The notes beneath the pieces are model-generated. The model saw nothing but the letters and a program-made list of their open reading frames with translations, had not been told where the DNA came from and made no database searches. The position numbers and the translations under genes were made by a program. Shown piece after piece: positions 27,919-36,928 of a stretch of 64,000 bases of DNA. Origin of the DNA: Mycobacterium montefiorense. Lineage in GTDB: Bacteria > Actinomycetota > Actinomycetes > Mycobacteriales > Mycobacteriaceae. Location of the stretch: the NCBI RefSeq assembly GCF_003112775.1, contig NZ_BFCH01000017.1, forward strand, positions 62,001-126,000, read 5' to 3'. The stretch's first letter is position 1. Every line of letters starts with the position of its first letter.

Positions 27919-29058
27919 ATGGAGCCCGCTGATCGTGATCGCGAGCGGCAGGATCGGCCCCACGAAACACAGTCCAGTCAACGCCGCTTCGGCGCACTCA
28001 CCCGGCGCGGCGCGCTCTTGGGGATGGGTGCGGTGGCCGGCGTCGCCACCGTGGACGTGGGCGGGTTCGCCTACGCGGGCGGATGGCTGCGGCCCGACGA
28101 CTTGACCCCACCGCGCTTCGCCGATCGCTTCGAACACGTCTTCGGCCGCCACGATGGGTTTCGGCGTAATCACGCCAAAGGGCTCAGCGCGACGGGATCG
28201 TTCGCGAGCACGGGGGCAGGCGCGGCCATCTGCCGGGCAGCGGTCTTCCAGCAGGGCAGTGTTCCGGTGATCGGCCGGTTTTCACTGGGCGGGGGTCTGC
28301 CCGACCAGAGCGACAAGCCCGACACGGTCCGCGGTCTGGGGTTGGTCTTCCAGACTCCCAACGGCCAGCAGTGGCGCACCGCGATGGTGAGCTTTCCGGT
28401 GTTCACCGATCGCACTCCGGAAGGCTTCTACGAGCGGTTGCTCGCATCCAAACCCGTTGCCGCAACCGGCAAACCCGATCCGCAGCAGATGGCCGCATTC
28501 CTCGACCGGCATCCCGAGACGGTCGCTGCACTGAAAATCATCAAGCAGACACCACCGAGCGCGGGCTTCGCGGACAGCGCGTTTCACGGTCTGAATGCCT
28601 TCTACTTCACCAACAGCGCCGGCGCGACTGTGCCGGTGCGCTGGTCGTTGGTGTCCCTGCAGACCGCAGGGCAGGCAGCTGCCCCGCCGGCGGCTTCGGT
28701 CGACAAGGACTACTTGTTCAACGACCTCATCCACGCGGTGGCGCAGCGGCCGCTGACATGGAGGCTCGTTCTGACCATCGGCCAGCCGGGCGATCCGACT
28801 AACGACGCCACCAGGCCGTGGCCGCAATCGCGGCGGGCGATCGACGCCGGCACCATCACCATCACCGGGGTGCAGACCGAGGAAGCGGGCAACGCTCGCG
28901 ACATCAACTTCGACCCGACGGTGCTGCCCGACGGCATCACCGTGTCCGACGACCCGCTGCTCGCTGCGCGGTCGGCCGTTTACGCGCGCTCGTTCACCCG
29001 CCGTGCCGAAGAACCCAAGTCGGCCAGCGAGGTCAACGTCCGCCAGGTGCTGTCATGA
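27919..29058 (+). CDS. catalase-related haem peroxidase (SrpA-like)
   Basis: 379 residues, much shorter than true monofunctional catalases (480 or more), fitting the catalase-like minimal peroxidase group. Residues 27-55 (LTRRGALLGMGAVAGVATVDVGGFAYAGGW) look like a twin-arginine signal or membrane anchor, so it probably acts outside the membrane. Family features include RRNHAKGLSATGSFASTGAGAAICRAAVF, PVIGRFSLGGGLPDQSDKPDTVRGLGLVF and a late YARSF. ATG 27919 follows GGAAAGGACGG. Its stop overlaps the start of the cytochrome b561 gene (ATGA), a pairing that suggests electron supply from the quinone pool. Confidence 0.82.
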   Translation: MEPADRDRERQDRPHETQSSQRRFGALTRRGALLGMGAVAGVATVDVGGFAYAGGWLRPDDLTPPRFADRFEHVFGRHDGFRRNHAKGLSATGSFASTGAGAAICRAAVFQQGSVPVIGRFSLGGGLPDQSDKPDTVRGLGLVFQTPNGQQWRTAMVSFPVFTDRTPEGFYERLLASKPVAATGKPDPQQMAAFLDRHPETVAALKIIKQTPPSAGFADSAFHGLNAFYFTNSAGATVPVRWSLVSLQTAGQAAAPPAASVDKDYLFNDLIHAVAQRPLTWRLVLTIGQPGDPTNDATRPWPQSRRAIDAGTITITGVQTEEAGNARDINFDPTVLPDGITVSDDPLLAARSAVYARSFTRRAEEPKSASEVNVRQVLS

Positions 29059-29654
29059 CCGGCGACAAGATCGAAACCGCAGATGCATCAACACGTTTCA
29101 CCCTTGCGTCCCGGCTTCTGCACTGGACGATGGCGCCAATGGTCGTCGTGCAGCTGCTCATTGGGGTGATCATGATCGCGTCGCTGAGCTACTACCCGTT
29201 GCTATTAGCCATCCACCGGCCGTTGGGTGTGGCGATCCTGATCTTCGCGATTGTGCGGCTGGCGAATCGGCTTACGCACCGGCCGCCGGCGTTTTTGGCC
29301 ACCATGAGCCGCGTCGAGCGGCGCATCGCGACGTGTTCGGAATACGCGCTTTACGGCTTGCTTCTGGTGCAGCCGGTGATCGGCTGGGCCACGCTGTCGG
29401 CAGCCAGGCTCCCGGTCTTCCTGGTGGGGCCGGTTCGGCTGCCCGGCATCGCGCCGGTGAACGTGGATCTGTACGCGCTACTACGGGAGTGCCATGGGGT
29501 TTTCGCCTTTTTGCTGTTCGCGGCGTTTACCGCGCACATGTGCGCGGTGCTGTTCCATACGCTCGTGCTGAAGGACAGGCTGATCGATCGAATGGCACTG
29601 TGGCCCAACAGGTTGCGAGCTGCGCGGCAGGGTGAAGCAAAAATCGGCTCCTGA
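29055..29654 (+). CDS. cytochrome b561-type membrane protein
   Basis: 199 residues with four membrane segments (about 22-47, 54-72, 98-120, 146-168). Histidines suited to bind haem lie in or beside them (LLHWTM, IHRPLG, HGVF and HTL). It belongs to the prokaryotic cytochrome b561 family. The start overlaps the upstream catalase-like stop, so both are made from one message. The likely role is passing electrons from menaquinol to the exported peroxidase (inference from pairing). A strong hairpin 44 bp after the stop ends the unit. Confidence 0.85.
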   Translation: MTGDKIETADASTRFTLASRLLHWTMAPMVVVQLLIGVIMIASLSYYPLLLAIHRPLGVAILIFAIVRLANRLTHRPPAFLATMSRVERRIATCSEYALYGLLLVQPVIGWATLSAARLPVFLVGPVRLPGIAPVNVDLYALLRECHGVFAFLLFAAFTAHMCAVLFHTLVLKDRLIDRMALWPNRLRAARQGEAKIGS

Positions 29655-29697
29655 GTCGCGGCATCTGATCGGGATTCCCTTGGCCAGCAAGATGAAT

Positions 29698-29726
29698 CGC
29701 CCACCGCACCCGGACTGCGGTGGGCG
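29698..29726 (+). terminator. hairpin terminator after the catalase-like/b561 unit
   Basis: CGCCCACCGCA (29698-29708) and TGCGGTGGGCG (29716-29726) form a perfect 11-bp stem with a 7-nt loop. No U tract follows, as is usual for mycobacterial I-shaped terminators. Confidence 0.65.
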
Positions 29727-29795
29727 TACCGTCAGTACCTTTCCTGGTAGCAACGGGGTTACCCATGCTGGGCGTGTTAGCGCTATCGTCGCCAT

Positions 29796-30632
29796 ATGCA
29801 CGATACGCAGTCGTTGGCGACGTTTCTGCGCGCTCGCCGCGATTTGCTGAAGCCCGCCGACGTCGGGCTGGTAGAAGGTGAGCGCCGCCGGGTTTCGGGG
29901 TTGCGCCGCGAGGAAGTCGCGATGCTGGCCGGGATCAGCGCCGAGTATTACCTGCGACTCGAGCAAGGTCGCGAACGCCAGCCTTCCGATCAGGTGCTGG
30001 AGGGTTTGGCCAGCGCGCTACAGCTCAACGACGACGCCACCCAGTACATGCGTAACCTGGCACACCCGGGGCCCCGTCGGCGACGGCGCGGCGGCACACC
30101 GGCCGAGAAGTTCGATCCCGGGCTGCAGACCCTGATCGACAATTGGCACCAGACCCCCGCATATATACAGAACCGGCAGATGACGATCCTGGCCGCCAAC
30201 GCGATGGCGCGTGCGCTGTCGCCGTACTTCGCGCCGGGCATCAACCACATGCGGGCCGTATTTCTGGAACCCGGATTGCGCGACTGGGTCCGCAACTGGG
30301 ACGACGTCACCTGCATTCTGACGTCATGGCTGCGCTACAACATCGCTGAGGAGAGCGCCGCCGATCCCGAACTGCAGTCCCTGATCGGTGAACTCAGCAT
30401 CGCCAGCCAACGGTTCCGCACCCTGTGGGCTCGCCAGGAGGTCAAGCAGAAAACCCGCGGCCCGGCCGTGATCGACCATCCGCAGGTGGGCTTGCTGGAG
30501 CTGCGCTACCGCACCTTCGTGCTTCCCGATACCAAGCAGGTGCTGGTTACCTATTACGCCGAATCCGGCACGACGGCCGAGGAGAGGCTGCAATTGCTGT
30601 CCACCCTCATCGCCCCGCAACCGTCGCCGTGA
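29796..30632 (+). CDS. XRE-type transcriptional regulator with MmyB-like ligand domain
   Basis: 278 residues. The N-terminal helix-turn-helix contains RRVSGLRREEVAMLAGISAEYYLRLEQGRERQPSDQVLEGLASAL. The C-terminal two thirds is the MmyB-like domain common in actinobacterial regulators (NWHQTPAYIQNRQMTILAANAMARALSPYF ... YRTFVLPDTKQVLVTYYAE), thought to bind a small hydrophobic ligand. In this family the controlled gene is often a neighbouring oxidoreductase; here the GMC oxidoreductase lies 105 bp downstream on the same strand. Confidence 0.85.
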   Translation: MHDTQSLATFLRARRDLLKPADVGLVEGERRRVSGLRREEVAMLAGISAEYYLRLEQGRERQPSDQVLEGLASALQLNDDATQYMRNLAHPGPRRRRRGGTPAEKFDPGLQTLIDNWHQTPAYIQNRQMTILAANAMARALSPYFAPGINHMRAVFLEPGLRDWVRNWDDVTCILTSWLRYNIAEESAADPELQSLIGELSIASQRFRTLWARQEVKQKTRGPAVIDHPQVGLLELRYRTFVLPDTKQVLVTYYAESGTTAEERLQLLSTLIAPQPSP

Positions 30633-30737
30633 TCGCCGGCACGTAACTGACCGCGCAGCTACCAGTAGCGTCGCGGCCTGGCGGGTCTTCGTCACGCGCG
30701 AAATGCTGGACCCATACGTCTGGCAAAGGAGCGGTCG

Positions 30738-32369
30738 ATGACCGTAGCGGGGGAGCGCGCAACCGATTCGCAAGACGCAGCGAACTTTTCGCAGCGCGTT
30801 CGGGCCAATCAACAACAACTCAGGGCTGCGCTGAAACCGCGCTATGACTTCATCGTCTGCGGCGCCGGCTCCGCTGGCTCGGTGGTGGCTCGACGATTGG
30901 CGGAGAATCTGGATGCCAGCGTCCTGTTGGTGGAAGCCGGCGGCTGCGACACCGTCCCGGCGGTCACGGAAGCAAGCCAGTGGCCGACCAACTTGGGAAG
31001 CAAACGAGACTGGGCCTTCCGCGCGGCGCCGAATCCGAGAATCAACGGGCGATCCGTTGCGATGCCGATGGGCAAAGTACTGGGCGGTGGATCCGCGGTT
31101 AACGTGATGGTTTGGGCCCGTGGGCATCGACTCGACTGGGACTTCTTCGCTGCCGAAGCCGCTGACCCGGCCTGGGGGTACGACGCGGTGCTCGAGATCT
31201 ATCGCCGCATCGAAGACTGGCACGGACCCGCTGATCCGCTTCATCGCGGCACCGGCGGCCCGGTCTTCGTGCAGCCGGCTCCTGAACCGAGCCCATTGGC
31301 ACCGGCCACGCTGGAGGCGGCCCGGTCGATCGGTATTCCCACGTACGAGAATCAGAACGGCCGCATGATGGAGGGCCCGGGCGGTGCGGCTATCACCGAT
31401 GTCCGATTGCGTAATGGCAAGCGGCAGTCGGTCTTCCGCTCCTACACGTACCCAGTGATGGACCGTCCGAACTTGACGGTGCTTACCGACGCGCTGGTGA
31501 CCCGCGTGTCGCTGGACGCAAACCGCGCGACCGGTGTGGAGATCTCTTACCACGGTTCAACTCTGGCCATCGGGGCGGATTCCGAAGTCGTGCTCTCATT
31601 GGGGACGATGCACACGCCCAAGGTGCTGATGTACTCCGGCATCGGCGACGAAGCAGAACTGCGAGGTTCGGGAATCCCAGTACGTCAGCATCTTCCGGGT
31701 GTAGGACGTAACCTGCACGATCACGTCGCGCTCTACTGCGTGTGGCAGGACCGGACGCCGCTGCCGCCGCAGAACAACATGGCCGAGTCCACGGTGTACT
31801 GGACGGTGTCCAGCTCTGATGCCCCCGACGTGTTCATCTGCCAAGTCGAAGCGCCGCTGGGAACCGACGAGACCATCGCCCGGTTCGGCTTGCCCGACGC
31901 TGGGTGGACAATGGTCGCCGGCGTCGCGCATCCCAAAAGTCGCGGTCGCGTGCGGCTGACGGGTCCGAACCCGAATAACCCAATCTGTATCGATACCAAC
32001 ACTTTCGGCGATCCCGATGACTTCAAAGCCGCCAATTGCGCGGTGCAGCTCAGCCGCGCAATCGCCAACGCGCCCGCGCTGGCGCCCTTCGTCAGCCGAG
32101 AGATCATGCCGGGCAACCTCAAAGGTTGTGAACGCGACCAATTCGTCCGCGACGCCGCCACCAGTTATTGGCACCCGTGCGGCACCGCGAAGATGGGCCG
32201 TACCCGCGACGCCGTCGTCGACGCAGCGCTGCGGGTCTACGGGATCGAGAACCTGCGTATCGCGGATGCCTCGATCATGCCGCGAATCACCAGCGGCAAT
32301 ACCATGGCGCCATGCGTGATCATCGGCGAACGGGCCGCGGAGCTACTCATTGCCGACCATTCGCGCTGA
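30738..32369 (+). CDS. GMC-family FAD oxidoreductase
   Basis: 543 residues. The FAD Rossmann motif CGAGSAGSVVARRLAE (41-56) is followed by VLLVEAGG, the GMC signature GKVLGGGSAVNVMVWARGH, and LSLGTMHTPKVLMYSGIGD. The C-terminal catalytic region has SYWHPCGTAKMG (catalytic His) and ITSGNTMAPCVIIGERAAEL. Such enzymes oxidise alcohols such as choline. ATG 30738 follows AAAGGAGCGG. It is the first of a same-strand set with the phosphonatase-like hydrolase and the alcohol dehydrogenase. Its substrate may therefore be an organophosphonate-derived alcohol (inference). Confidence 0.85.
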   Translation: MTVAGERATDSQDAANFSQRVRANQQQLRAALKPRYDFIVCGAGSAGSVVARRLAENLDASVLLVEAGGCDTVPAVTEASQWPTNLGSKRDWAFRAAPNPRINGRSVAMPMGKVLGGGSAVNVMVWARGHRLDWDFFAAEAADPAWGYDAVLEIYRRIEDWHGPADPLHRGTGGPVFVQPAPEPSPLAPATLEAARSIGIPTYENQNGRMMEGPGGAAITDVRLRNGKRQSVFRSYTYPVMDRPNLTVLTDALVTRVSLDANRATGVEISYHGSTLAIGADSEVVLSLGTMHTPKVLMYSGIGDEAELRGSGIPVRQHLPGVGRNLHDHVALYCVWQDRTPLPPQNNMAESTVYWTVSSSDAPDVFICQVEAPLGTDETIARFGLPDAGWTMVAGVAHPKSRGRVRLTGPNPNNPICIDTNTFGDPDDFKAANCAVQLSRAIANAPALAPFVSREIMPGNLKGCERDQFVRDAATSYWHPCGTAKMGRTRDAVVDAALRVYGIENLRIADASIMPRITSGNTMAPCVIIGERAAELLIADHSR

Positions 32370-32550
32370 CGCGGATCGCAATTCGACACCGCCCCATGGC
32401 AACCGGCTTTGCCAGAGCCCGACGATCCCCGACTTGTTCGGACAACCACGACGAGATCGGCCGTCAACATTCACCTGTCGTACACCTTCACGAAGCCGTC
32501 GCGCCAGGGGTCACCCAGACCGTTTCAGCAACCCTTCGGAGGAGACGGAC

Positions 32551-33252
32551 ATGATCAGATTGGCCTGCCTCGACATGGCGGGTACCACAGTGCTCGACGA
32601 CGGTGCCGTCGTGGATGCTTTCGACGCGTCCCTGTCGGCATCGGGTTTGTCGGCCGGCAGCCCTGACTATTACGCGGCCATCCGCTATGTGCACGAGACG
32701 ATGGGTCAGTCGAAAATCGACGTGTTCCAGGCGATCTTCGACGGCGATCTGCACCGCGCCGATGCGGCGAACAGTGCGTTTGAAGCGGCGTACGCCGAAG
32801 CCGTCCAGAACAATCGGCTGGCGCCGATTCCGCAGGCCGCCGAGACCATCGAAAAGCTGCGCGGATCAGGTTGTGCCGTCGTGCTCACGACGGGCTTCGC
32901 CCCGGCCACCCGCGACCACATCATCGCCGCCCTGGGGTGGGGCGACTTGATCACAATGGCGCTGTCACCGGTGGATGCGGGCCGCGGACGTCCCTACCCG
33001 GACATGGTGCTTACGGCTTTGCTGCGCACCGGCATTGAAGCCGTCGATCAGATCGCGGTCGCCGGCGACACAACGAGCGACCTGTGGGCGGGTAGCCGTG
33101 CCGGCGCGGCGATCGTCGCCGGAGTCCGCACCGGGGCACACAGCGACGCTGACTTTGCCACCGTGCCGCATACCCACGTCCTGGACTCCGTCGCCGAACT
33201 GGTCGCCTGCATCGACACCCATAACCAGGCGGTGTCGCGATGGCCACGCTGA
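32551..33252 (+). CDS. phosphonatase-like HAD hydrolase
   Basis: 233 residues of the HAD superfamily. Motif I is CLDMAGTTV, in which the catalytic Asp is followed by Met-Ala-Gly-Thr, as in the phosphonoacetaldehyde-hydrolase (PhnX) group and its phosphonatase-like relatives. VVLTTGFAP is motif II, RGRPYPDMVLTAL carries the usual post-motif segment, and VAGDTTSDLWAG is motif IV. A GGAGGAGAC ribosome-binding site precedes ATG 32551. The companion alcohol dehydrogenase is of the type proposed to accompany such hydrolases in phosphonate breakdown. C-P bond cleavage is likely but unproven. Confidence 0.8.
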   Translation: MIRLACLDMAGTTVLDDGAVVDAFDASLSASGLSAGSPDYYAAIRYVHETMGQSKIDVFQAIFDGDLHRADAANSAFEAAYAEAVQNNRLAPIPQAAETIEKLRGSGCAVVLTTGFAPATRDHIIAALGWGDLITMALSPVDAGRGRPYPDMVLTALLRTGIEAVDQIAVAGDTTSDLWAGSRAGAAIVAGVRTGAHSDADFATVPHTHVLDSVAELVACIDTHNQAVSRWPR

Positions 33253-33371
33253 ACACCACCGGGGTGGGATTCTTGGCTGCGCTGGACACTGTCGGCATCG
33301 ATTCGGGTACGCGGAAACGCCACGTGGGCAACCTCATTGCGCCGCAGGGTGCACAGCCGGTGTTGGCATGA
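33240..33371 (+). CDS. 43-residue ORF wedged between hydrolase and dehydrogenase genes
   Basis: ATG 33240 lies inside the last codons of the phosphonatase-like gene (13-bp overlap), and its TGA (33369-33371) overlaps the dehydrogenase ATG at 33368. The product begins MATLNTTGVGFLAALDTVG and ends APQGAQPVLA. It has no signal peptide, membrane segment or known motif. The exact tiling between its neighbours favours a translated gene. It could also be the stump of a larger gene removed by deletion. No family is recognised. Confidence 0.5.
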   Translation: MATLNTTGVGFLAALDTVGIDSGTRKRHVGNLIAPQGAQPVLA

Positions 33372-34450
33372 CGGCGCTCAATGGCTCCGTCGGAGCGCGG
33401 TACGCCCGCTGGGATGGGGTAGGGCAGCCGATCACGGTGGTCACGACCAGCGCGGCGACCGACCCCGGTCCGGGCCGGGTCCTGGTCGCGATCGATCTGG
33501 CCACCATCTGCGGTAGCGACCTGCACACCGTGCATGGCCGCAGGGACGCTCCACATCCGGGCATCCTCGGCCATGAACAGGTCGGCCGGGTGGTGGCAGT
33601 CGGATCCGGCTCACGTCCCCGCTACCAGAACGACGTCGAGGTGGCGATCGGCGACCGGGTGGTGTGGTCCATTACAGCGTCCTGCGGACGATGCCGCAAT
33701 TGCGTGTGGGGACTGGAACAGAAGTGTCTGCATCTCAAGAAGTACGGTCACGAGGCGCTTGATAGTGCCTGGCCGCTCAACGGCGGGTTCGCCAGCCACT
33801 GTGTCCTGTTGCCGGGCACCACAATCGTCGAGGTACCCGACAGCGTGCCGGACACGGTGGCCGCACCCGCGTCGTGTGCCACGGCGACAGTTGCGGCAGT
33901 GCTCGACGCGGCCGAACTCGATCGGCACCGTGATCCCACCCGGATCCTGATCACCGGCGCGGGCATGTTGGGAGTCACCGCGGCCGCGATGGCAGACGCC
34001 CTGGGGGCCTGGGTTGCGGTATGCGATCCCGACCCGGTCCGGCAGGAGGCGGCGTACAGCTTCGGCGCCGACCTCGTTGTCGGTGATGCCGACGAGGTGC
34101 CTCCGGTCGACGTGGCGCTGGAACTGTCTGGCAGCCCGGTTGCGGTCCAGGCGTGCCTCGCCAGCCTGGATGTCGGCGGCCGGGCCGTTCTCGCGGGATC
34201 GGTGGCCGCCAGTCGGCCCGTTTCGGTCGACCCCGAGCATCTCGTTCGCAATCTCACGACGATCACTGGAGTGCACAATTACCGCCCCCTGCATCTTCGG
34301 GCTGCCGTCGATTTCCTGGCCGCTCACCACGACCGTTATCCCTTTGCCGAGCTGGTGGCAGCGGCGGCCGATCTGGATCACCTCGACGATGCGCTGCGGA
34401 GTGCGGCGGCGTCGCAATTGTTACGCCAATCCATTTGCCCCGCATGGTAA
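33368..34450 (+). CDS. zinc-dependent alcohol dehydrogenase, phosphonate-associated type
   Basis: 360 residues of the medium-chain dehydrogenase family. The catalytic zinc site is in TICGSDLHTVHGR and GHEQVGRV. The structural zinc loop is CGRCRNCVWGLEQKC. The NAD-binding turn is GAGMLGVTAAAMADALGA. The pattern (GLEQKCLHLKKYGH) is that of the dehydrogenases annotated as phosphonate-catabolism associated (HpnZ-like). It would oxidise a hydroxyphosphonate or its alcohol product, supplying substrate for the upstream hydrolase (inference). Its start overlaps the 43-residue ORF's stop. Confidence 0.82.
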   Translation: MTALNGSVGARYARWDGVGQPITVVTTSAATDPGPGRVLVAIDLATICGSDLHTVHGRRDAPHPGILGHEQVGRVVAVGSGSRPRYQNDVEVAIGDRVVWSITASCGRCRNCVWGLEQKCLHLKKYGHEALDSAWPLNGGFASHCVLLPGTTIVEVPDSVPDTVAAPASCATATVAAVLDAAELDRHRDPTRILITGAGMLGVTAAAMADALGAWVAVCDPDPVRQEAAYSFGADLVVGDADEVPPVDVALELSGSPVAVQACLASLDVGGRAVLAGSVAASRPVSVDPEHLVRNLTTITGVHNYRPLHLRAAVDFLAAHHDRYPFAELVAAAADLDHLDDALRSAAASQLLRQSICPAW

Positions 34451-34503
34451 TTGGTCCGTAATCCGTCCGGGTGTTGACGGGATTCCGGGTGCTGTGTCCG
34501 GTC

Positions 34504-35445
34504 TTACAGCGACTCCGACAACACCTGAGCGCCAGAGGTCTGCAGAAATTCAATGAAACGCGCTGCCGCAGGGGATAATTGGCGATCCTTGATCCAAACC
34601 GCTACAACTTCGCGACTGGCCAGGGGTGATGCAATAGGAATCTCGACAATGCCCTCAGAACAATGTGAATCCGGCGGTAACACCGCGACACCCAGCTTCG
34701 CTCGGACTAGACCGCGCAGAGTCGCAATCTCCTGTCCCTCGTACATCAGGCGGGGAACGAAACCTGCCGTGTGACAGAGAAGATCGAAGACCTGTCGCAA
34801 GCCGGTGCCTTCGGTCAGCGCTACGAAGGACTCTGACTCAACCTCGCGCAGATCGACATGATCTCGGTCGGCCAAATGGTGTCCCGCCCCCACCGCCAGA
34901 TACAGACGCTCAGTGTCAAGAGCTACGGCACCAAAGTTTGCGCCGTCAGGAATCGGGGCCAGGATCGCTACGTCGATTAGTCCGTGACCCATTGCGTCAA
35001 GGAGTGCATCAGCGGATCCCTGCTGAAGGCGGAAAGAGATGTCGGGATACGCTGCGAGGAACGCGGCAATGAGGATTGGAACGTCGGTTCCGCCGCGGCT
35101 GGTTACGAATCCGAGGCTGACGCGGCCCCGGTCGGGATCGATGACCTCGCTCAGCTCCAATCGGGCGTTCCGTAGGAATGCCAACGCTTCTCGAGCGCCG
35201 GGCAGAAATGCTTGCCCAGCTGCGGTGCTGACAATTCCGCGACCGGACTGCTTTACCAGCGGTGCACCGGTCGCCGCCGCCAGGCGACGTATGGCCGCAG
35301 TGACTGTGGGCTGCGGGACCCCGAGCTTTTGGGCAGCACGGGTGATGTGCTGCTCCTCCAGGACGGCGACCGCAATGCGAAGGTGTGGCGCCAAAAGCGC
35401 CGACCAATCGGAATCTGACTCGATCACACCACGCAGCATATTCAT
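34504..35445 (-). CDS. LysR-type regulator A
   Basis: 313 residues from ATG 35445; the frame is open to a TTG at 35472. The N-terminal winged HTH (LRIAVAVLEEQHITRAAQKLGVPQPTVTAAIRRLAAATGAPLVKQSGRG) is typical of LysR, and a substrate-binding domain follows (DRGRVSLGFVTSRGGTDVPILIAAFLAAYPDISF). It is clearly paralogous to the gene at 35842, to which it is divergent. It converges with the alcohol dehydrogenase gene and may or may not regulate that cassette. Confidence 0.85.
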   Translation of the reverse strand: MNMLRGVIESDSDWSALLAPHLRIAVAVLEEQHITRAAQKLGVPQPTVTAAIRRLAAATGAPLVKQSGRGIVSTAAGQAFLPGAREALAFLRNARLELSEVIDPDRGRVSLGFVTSRGGTDVPILIAAFLAAYPDISFRLQQGSADALLDAMGHGLIDVAILAPIPDGANFGAVALDTERLYLAVGAGHHLADRDHVDLREVESESFVALTEGTGLRQVFDLLCHTAGFVPRLMYEGQEIATLRGLVRAKLGVAVLPPDSHCSEGIVEIPIASPLASREVVAVWIKDRQLSPAAARFIEFLQTSGAQVLSESL

Positions 35446-35841
35446 TCCATATGGCGGCGCATCCCGGCACAAAGAATTCTAATTAAGCCCATTAGATTCA
35501 GCACGAGAAATGACACGACAGCCCGCTCGACATCTGGCGGTCGCTTAACCCACGCCGAGGCTGCCCATCTGATTATGGGCATTATATGAGTCGCGTCGCA
35601 ACCTATGCGTACGGCCGACGAAGTCCCCGTGGGGATGGCATCCTCGGCTAGTGGATAGCGGTTCTACTGATGTAGGTGTGCAGGCGCCGCCGAGAGATGA
35701 GCGGACCGAATCGCCGCGCACTAACCACCAAACTCACATGCAAGGCGTTCATTCGAACGACTTGATGCGGAGTGAACAGTCGATCGACTGGCTGAAGCCA
35801 CAACAATTCGCGGTCGCGCGCGACAAGCTTCAATCACGAAG
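35446..35841. other. divergent control region between the two LysR genes, with palindrome
   Basis: 396 bp, AT-richer than its surroundings, with no convincing ORF. A perfect inverted repeat GCCCAT-ctgatt-ATGGGC spans 35563-35580. A further GCCCATTAG lies at 35487-35495 near the start of LysR A. These are the best candidates for LysR binding sites and would allow cross-regulation of the two genes. Confidence 0.45.
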
Positions 35842-36816
35842 GTGGATATGATCGATTCAGATGCCGATTGGTGGAGTGCATTCGCGCCACAACTGAGGAT
35901 CGTGGTCGCGGTTTTGGAAGAGCAGCACATCACTCGCGCCGCTCGAAGGCTCGGCATTCCGCAGCCGACGGTCTCGGCAGTCATGCGCCGCGTCGGCGAA
36001 GCCGTCGGCACTCCCCTTTTCCAGCAATCGGGCCGCGGACTCATCGTCACTGCGGCGGGCCACGCACTACTGCCCAGCGCTCGGGGCGCGCTAGCGAGCC
36101 TGCACCGCGCCCGCCTTGACGTTGCTCACGCGCTCGCCCCCGACCGCGGGCGGGTCAATCTGGGATTTCTTCAGAGCCGTGGGATCCAAGAGGTGCCCTT
36201 TCTGATCGAGGCTTTCATTGCGAAATACCCGGATATTTCATTCGGACTTCAGCAAGGGTCGGACAACGAAATCATTGCGCTGATGCATAAACAAGTAATT
36301 GACGTCGCACTGGTGGCGCCGCTTCCTGACGATACCTGCCTTGAAGGCGTGGTGCTTGATGTCGAGCAGTTATATCTCGTCGTCCCCGATACCCACCGCC
36401 TTGCTTCGAGATCGTCTGTCAGGATGGAAGAACTTGGTACAGAGGGAGTCGTAGCGCTGACAACATCGTTTGGCTTGCGGCAGGTGTTTGAGAGTCTGTG
36501 TGCCGAGGCGAATTTCCGGCCGACTATAGCCTTCGAAGGACAAGGAATCGCTACCCTGCGCGGGTTCACTCGTGCGGGGCTGGGAATTGCGGTGTTACCC
36601 CGCGCATCCCAGCCTGTCCCAGGCATCGTTGAAGTACCCATCTGCAGCCGAAAAGCGTACCGAGAAGTCGGTGCAGTGTGGTTGAAAGGGCGTCGGCTGG
36701 CTCCCGCAGCACAACGATTCGTCGAACTTCTCGGTACTTTGGGCAGTCGTGGCTTGAATGAATCTCGGATCGCAGACCCGGCGATGGACCGGCCCATGAT
36801 CACCGGGACCGGTTAA
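35842..36816 (+). CDS. LysR-type regulator B
   Basis: 324 residues from GTG 35842; ATG 35848 is two codons inside and equally possible. The HTH reads LRIVVAVLEEQHITRAARRLGIPQPTVSAVMRR, almost the same as LysR A. The ligand domain matches as well (DRGRVNLGFLQSRGIQEVPFLIEAFIAKYPDISFGLQQGS). The two proteins thus arose by duplication and are arranged head to head. Codon use is somewhat AT-richer than in neighbouring catabolic genes. No obvious target operon follows it: the next gene is an opposing PPE. Confidence 0.85.
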   Translation: MDMIDSDADWWSAFAPQLRIVVAVLEEQHITRAARRLGIPQPTVSAVMRRVGEAVGTPLFQQSGRGLIVTAAGHALLPSARGALASLHRARLDVAHALAPDRGRVNLGFLQSRGIQEVPFLIEAFIAKYPDISFGLQQGSDNEIIALMHKQVIDVALVAPLPDDTCLEGVVLDVEQLYLVVPDTHRLASRSSVRMEELGTEGVVALTTSFGLRQVFESLCAEANFRPTIAFEGQGIATLRGFTRAGLGIAVLPRASQPVPGIVEVPICSRKAYREVGAVWLKGRRLAPAAQRFVELLGTLGSRGLNESRIADPAMDRPMITGTG

Positions 36817-36928
36817 CCTGAGGATAACGCGAGGTCGTCCGGTGTCGGTACCGATGTTGTCGGGGACGGCCCGCGGTGGCAGGGTAGGGCTCAGTCTTCG
36901 ACAGGAGTTGTAGCTCTTGAGGATTGCA

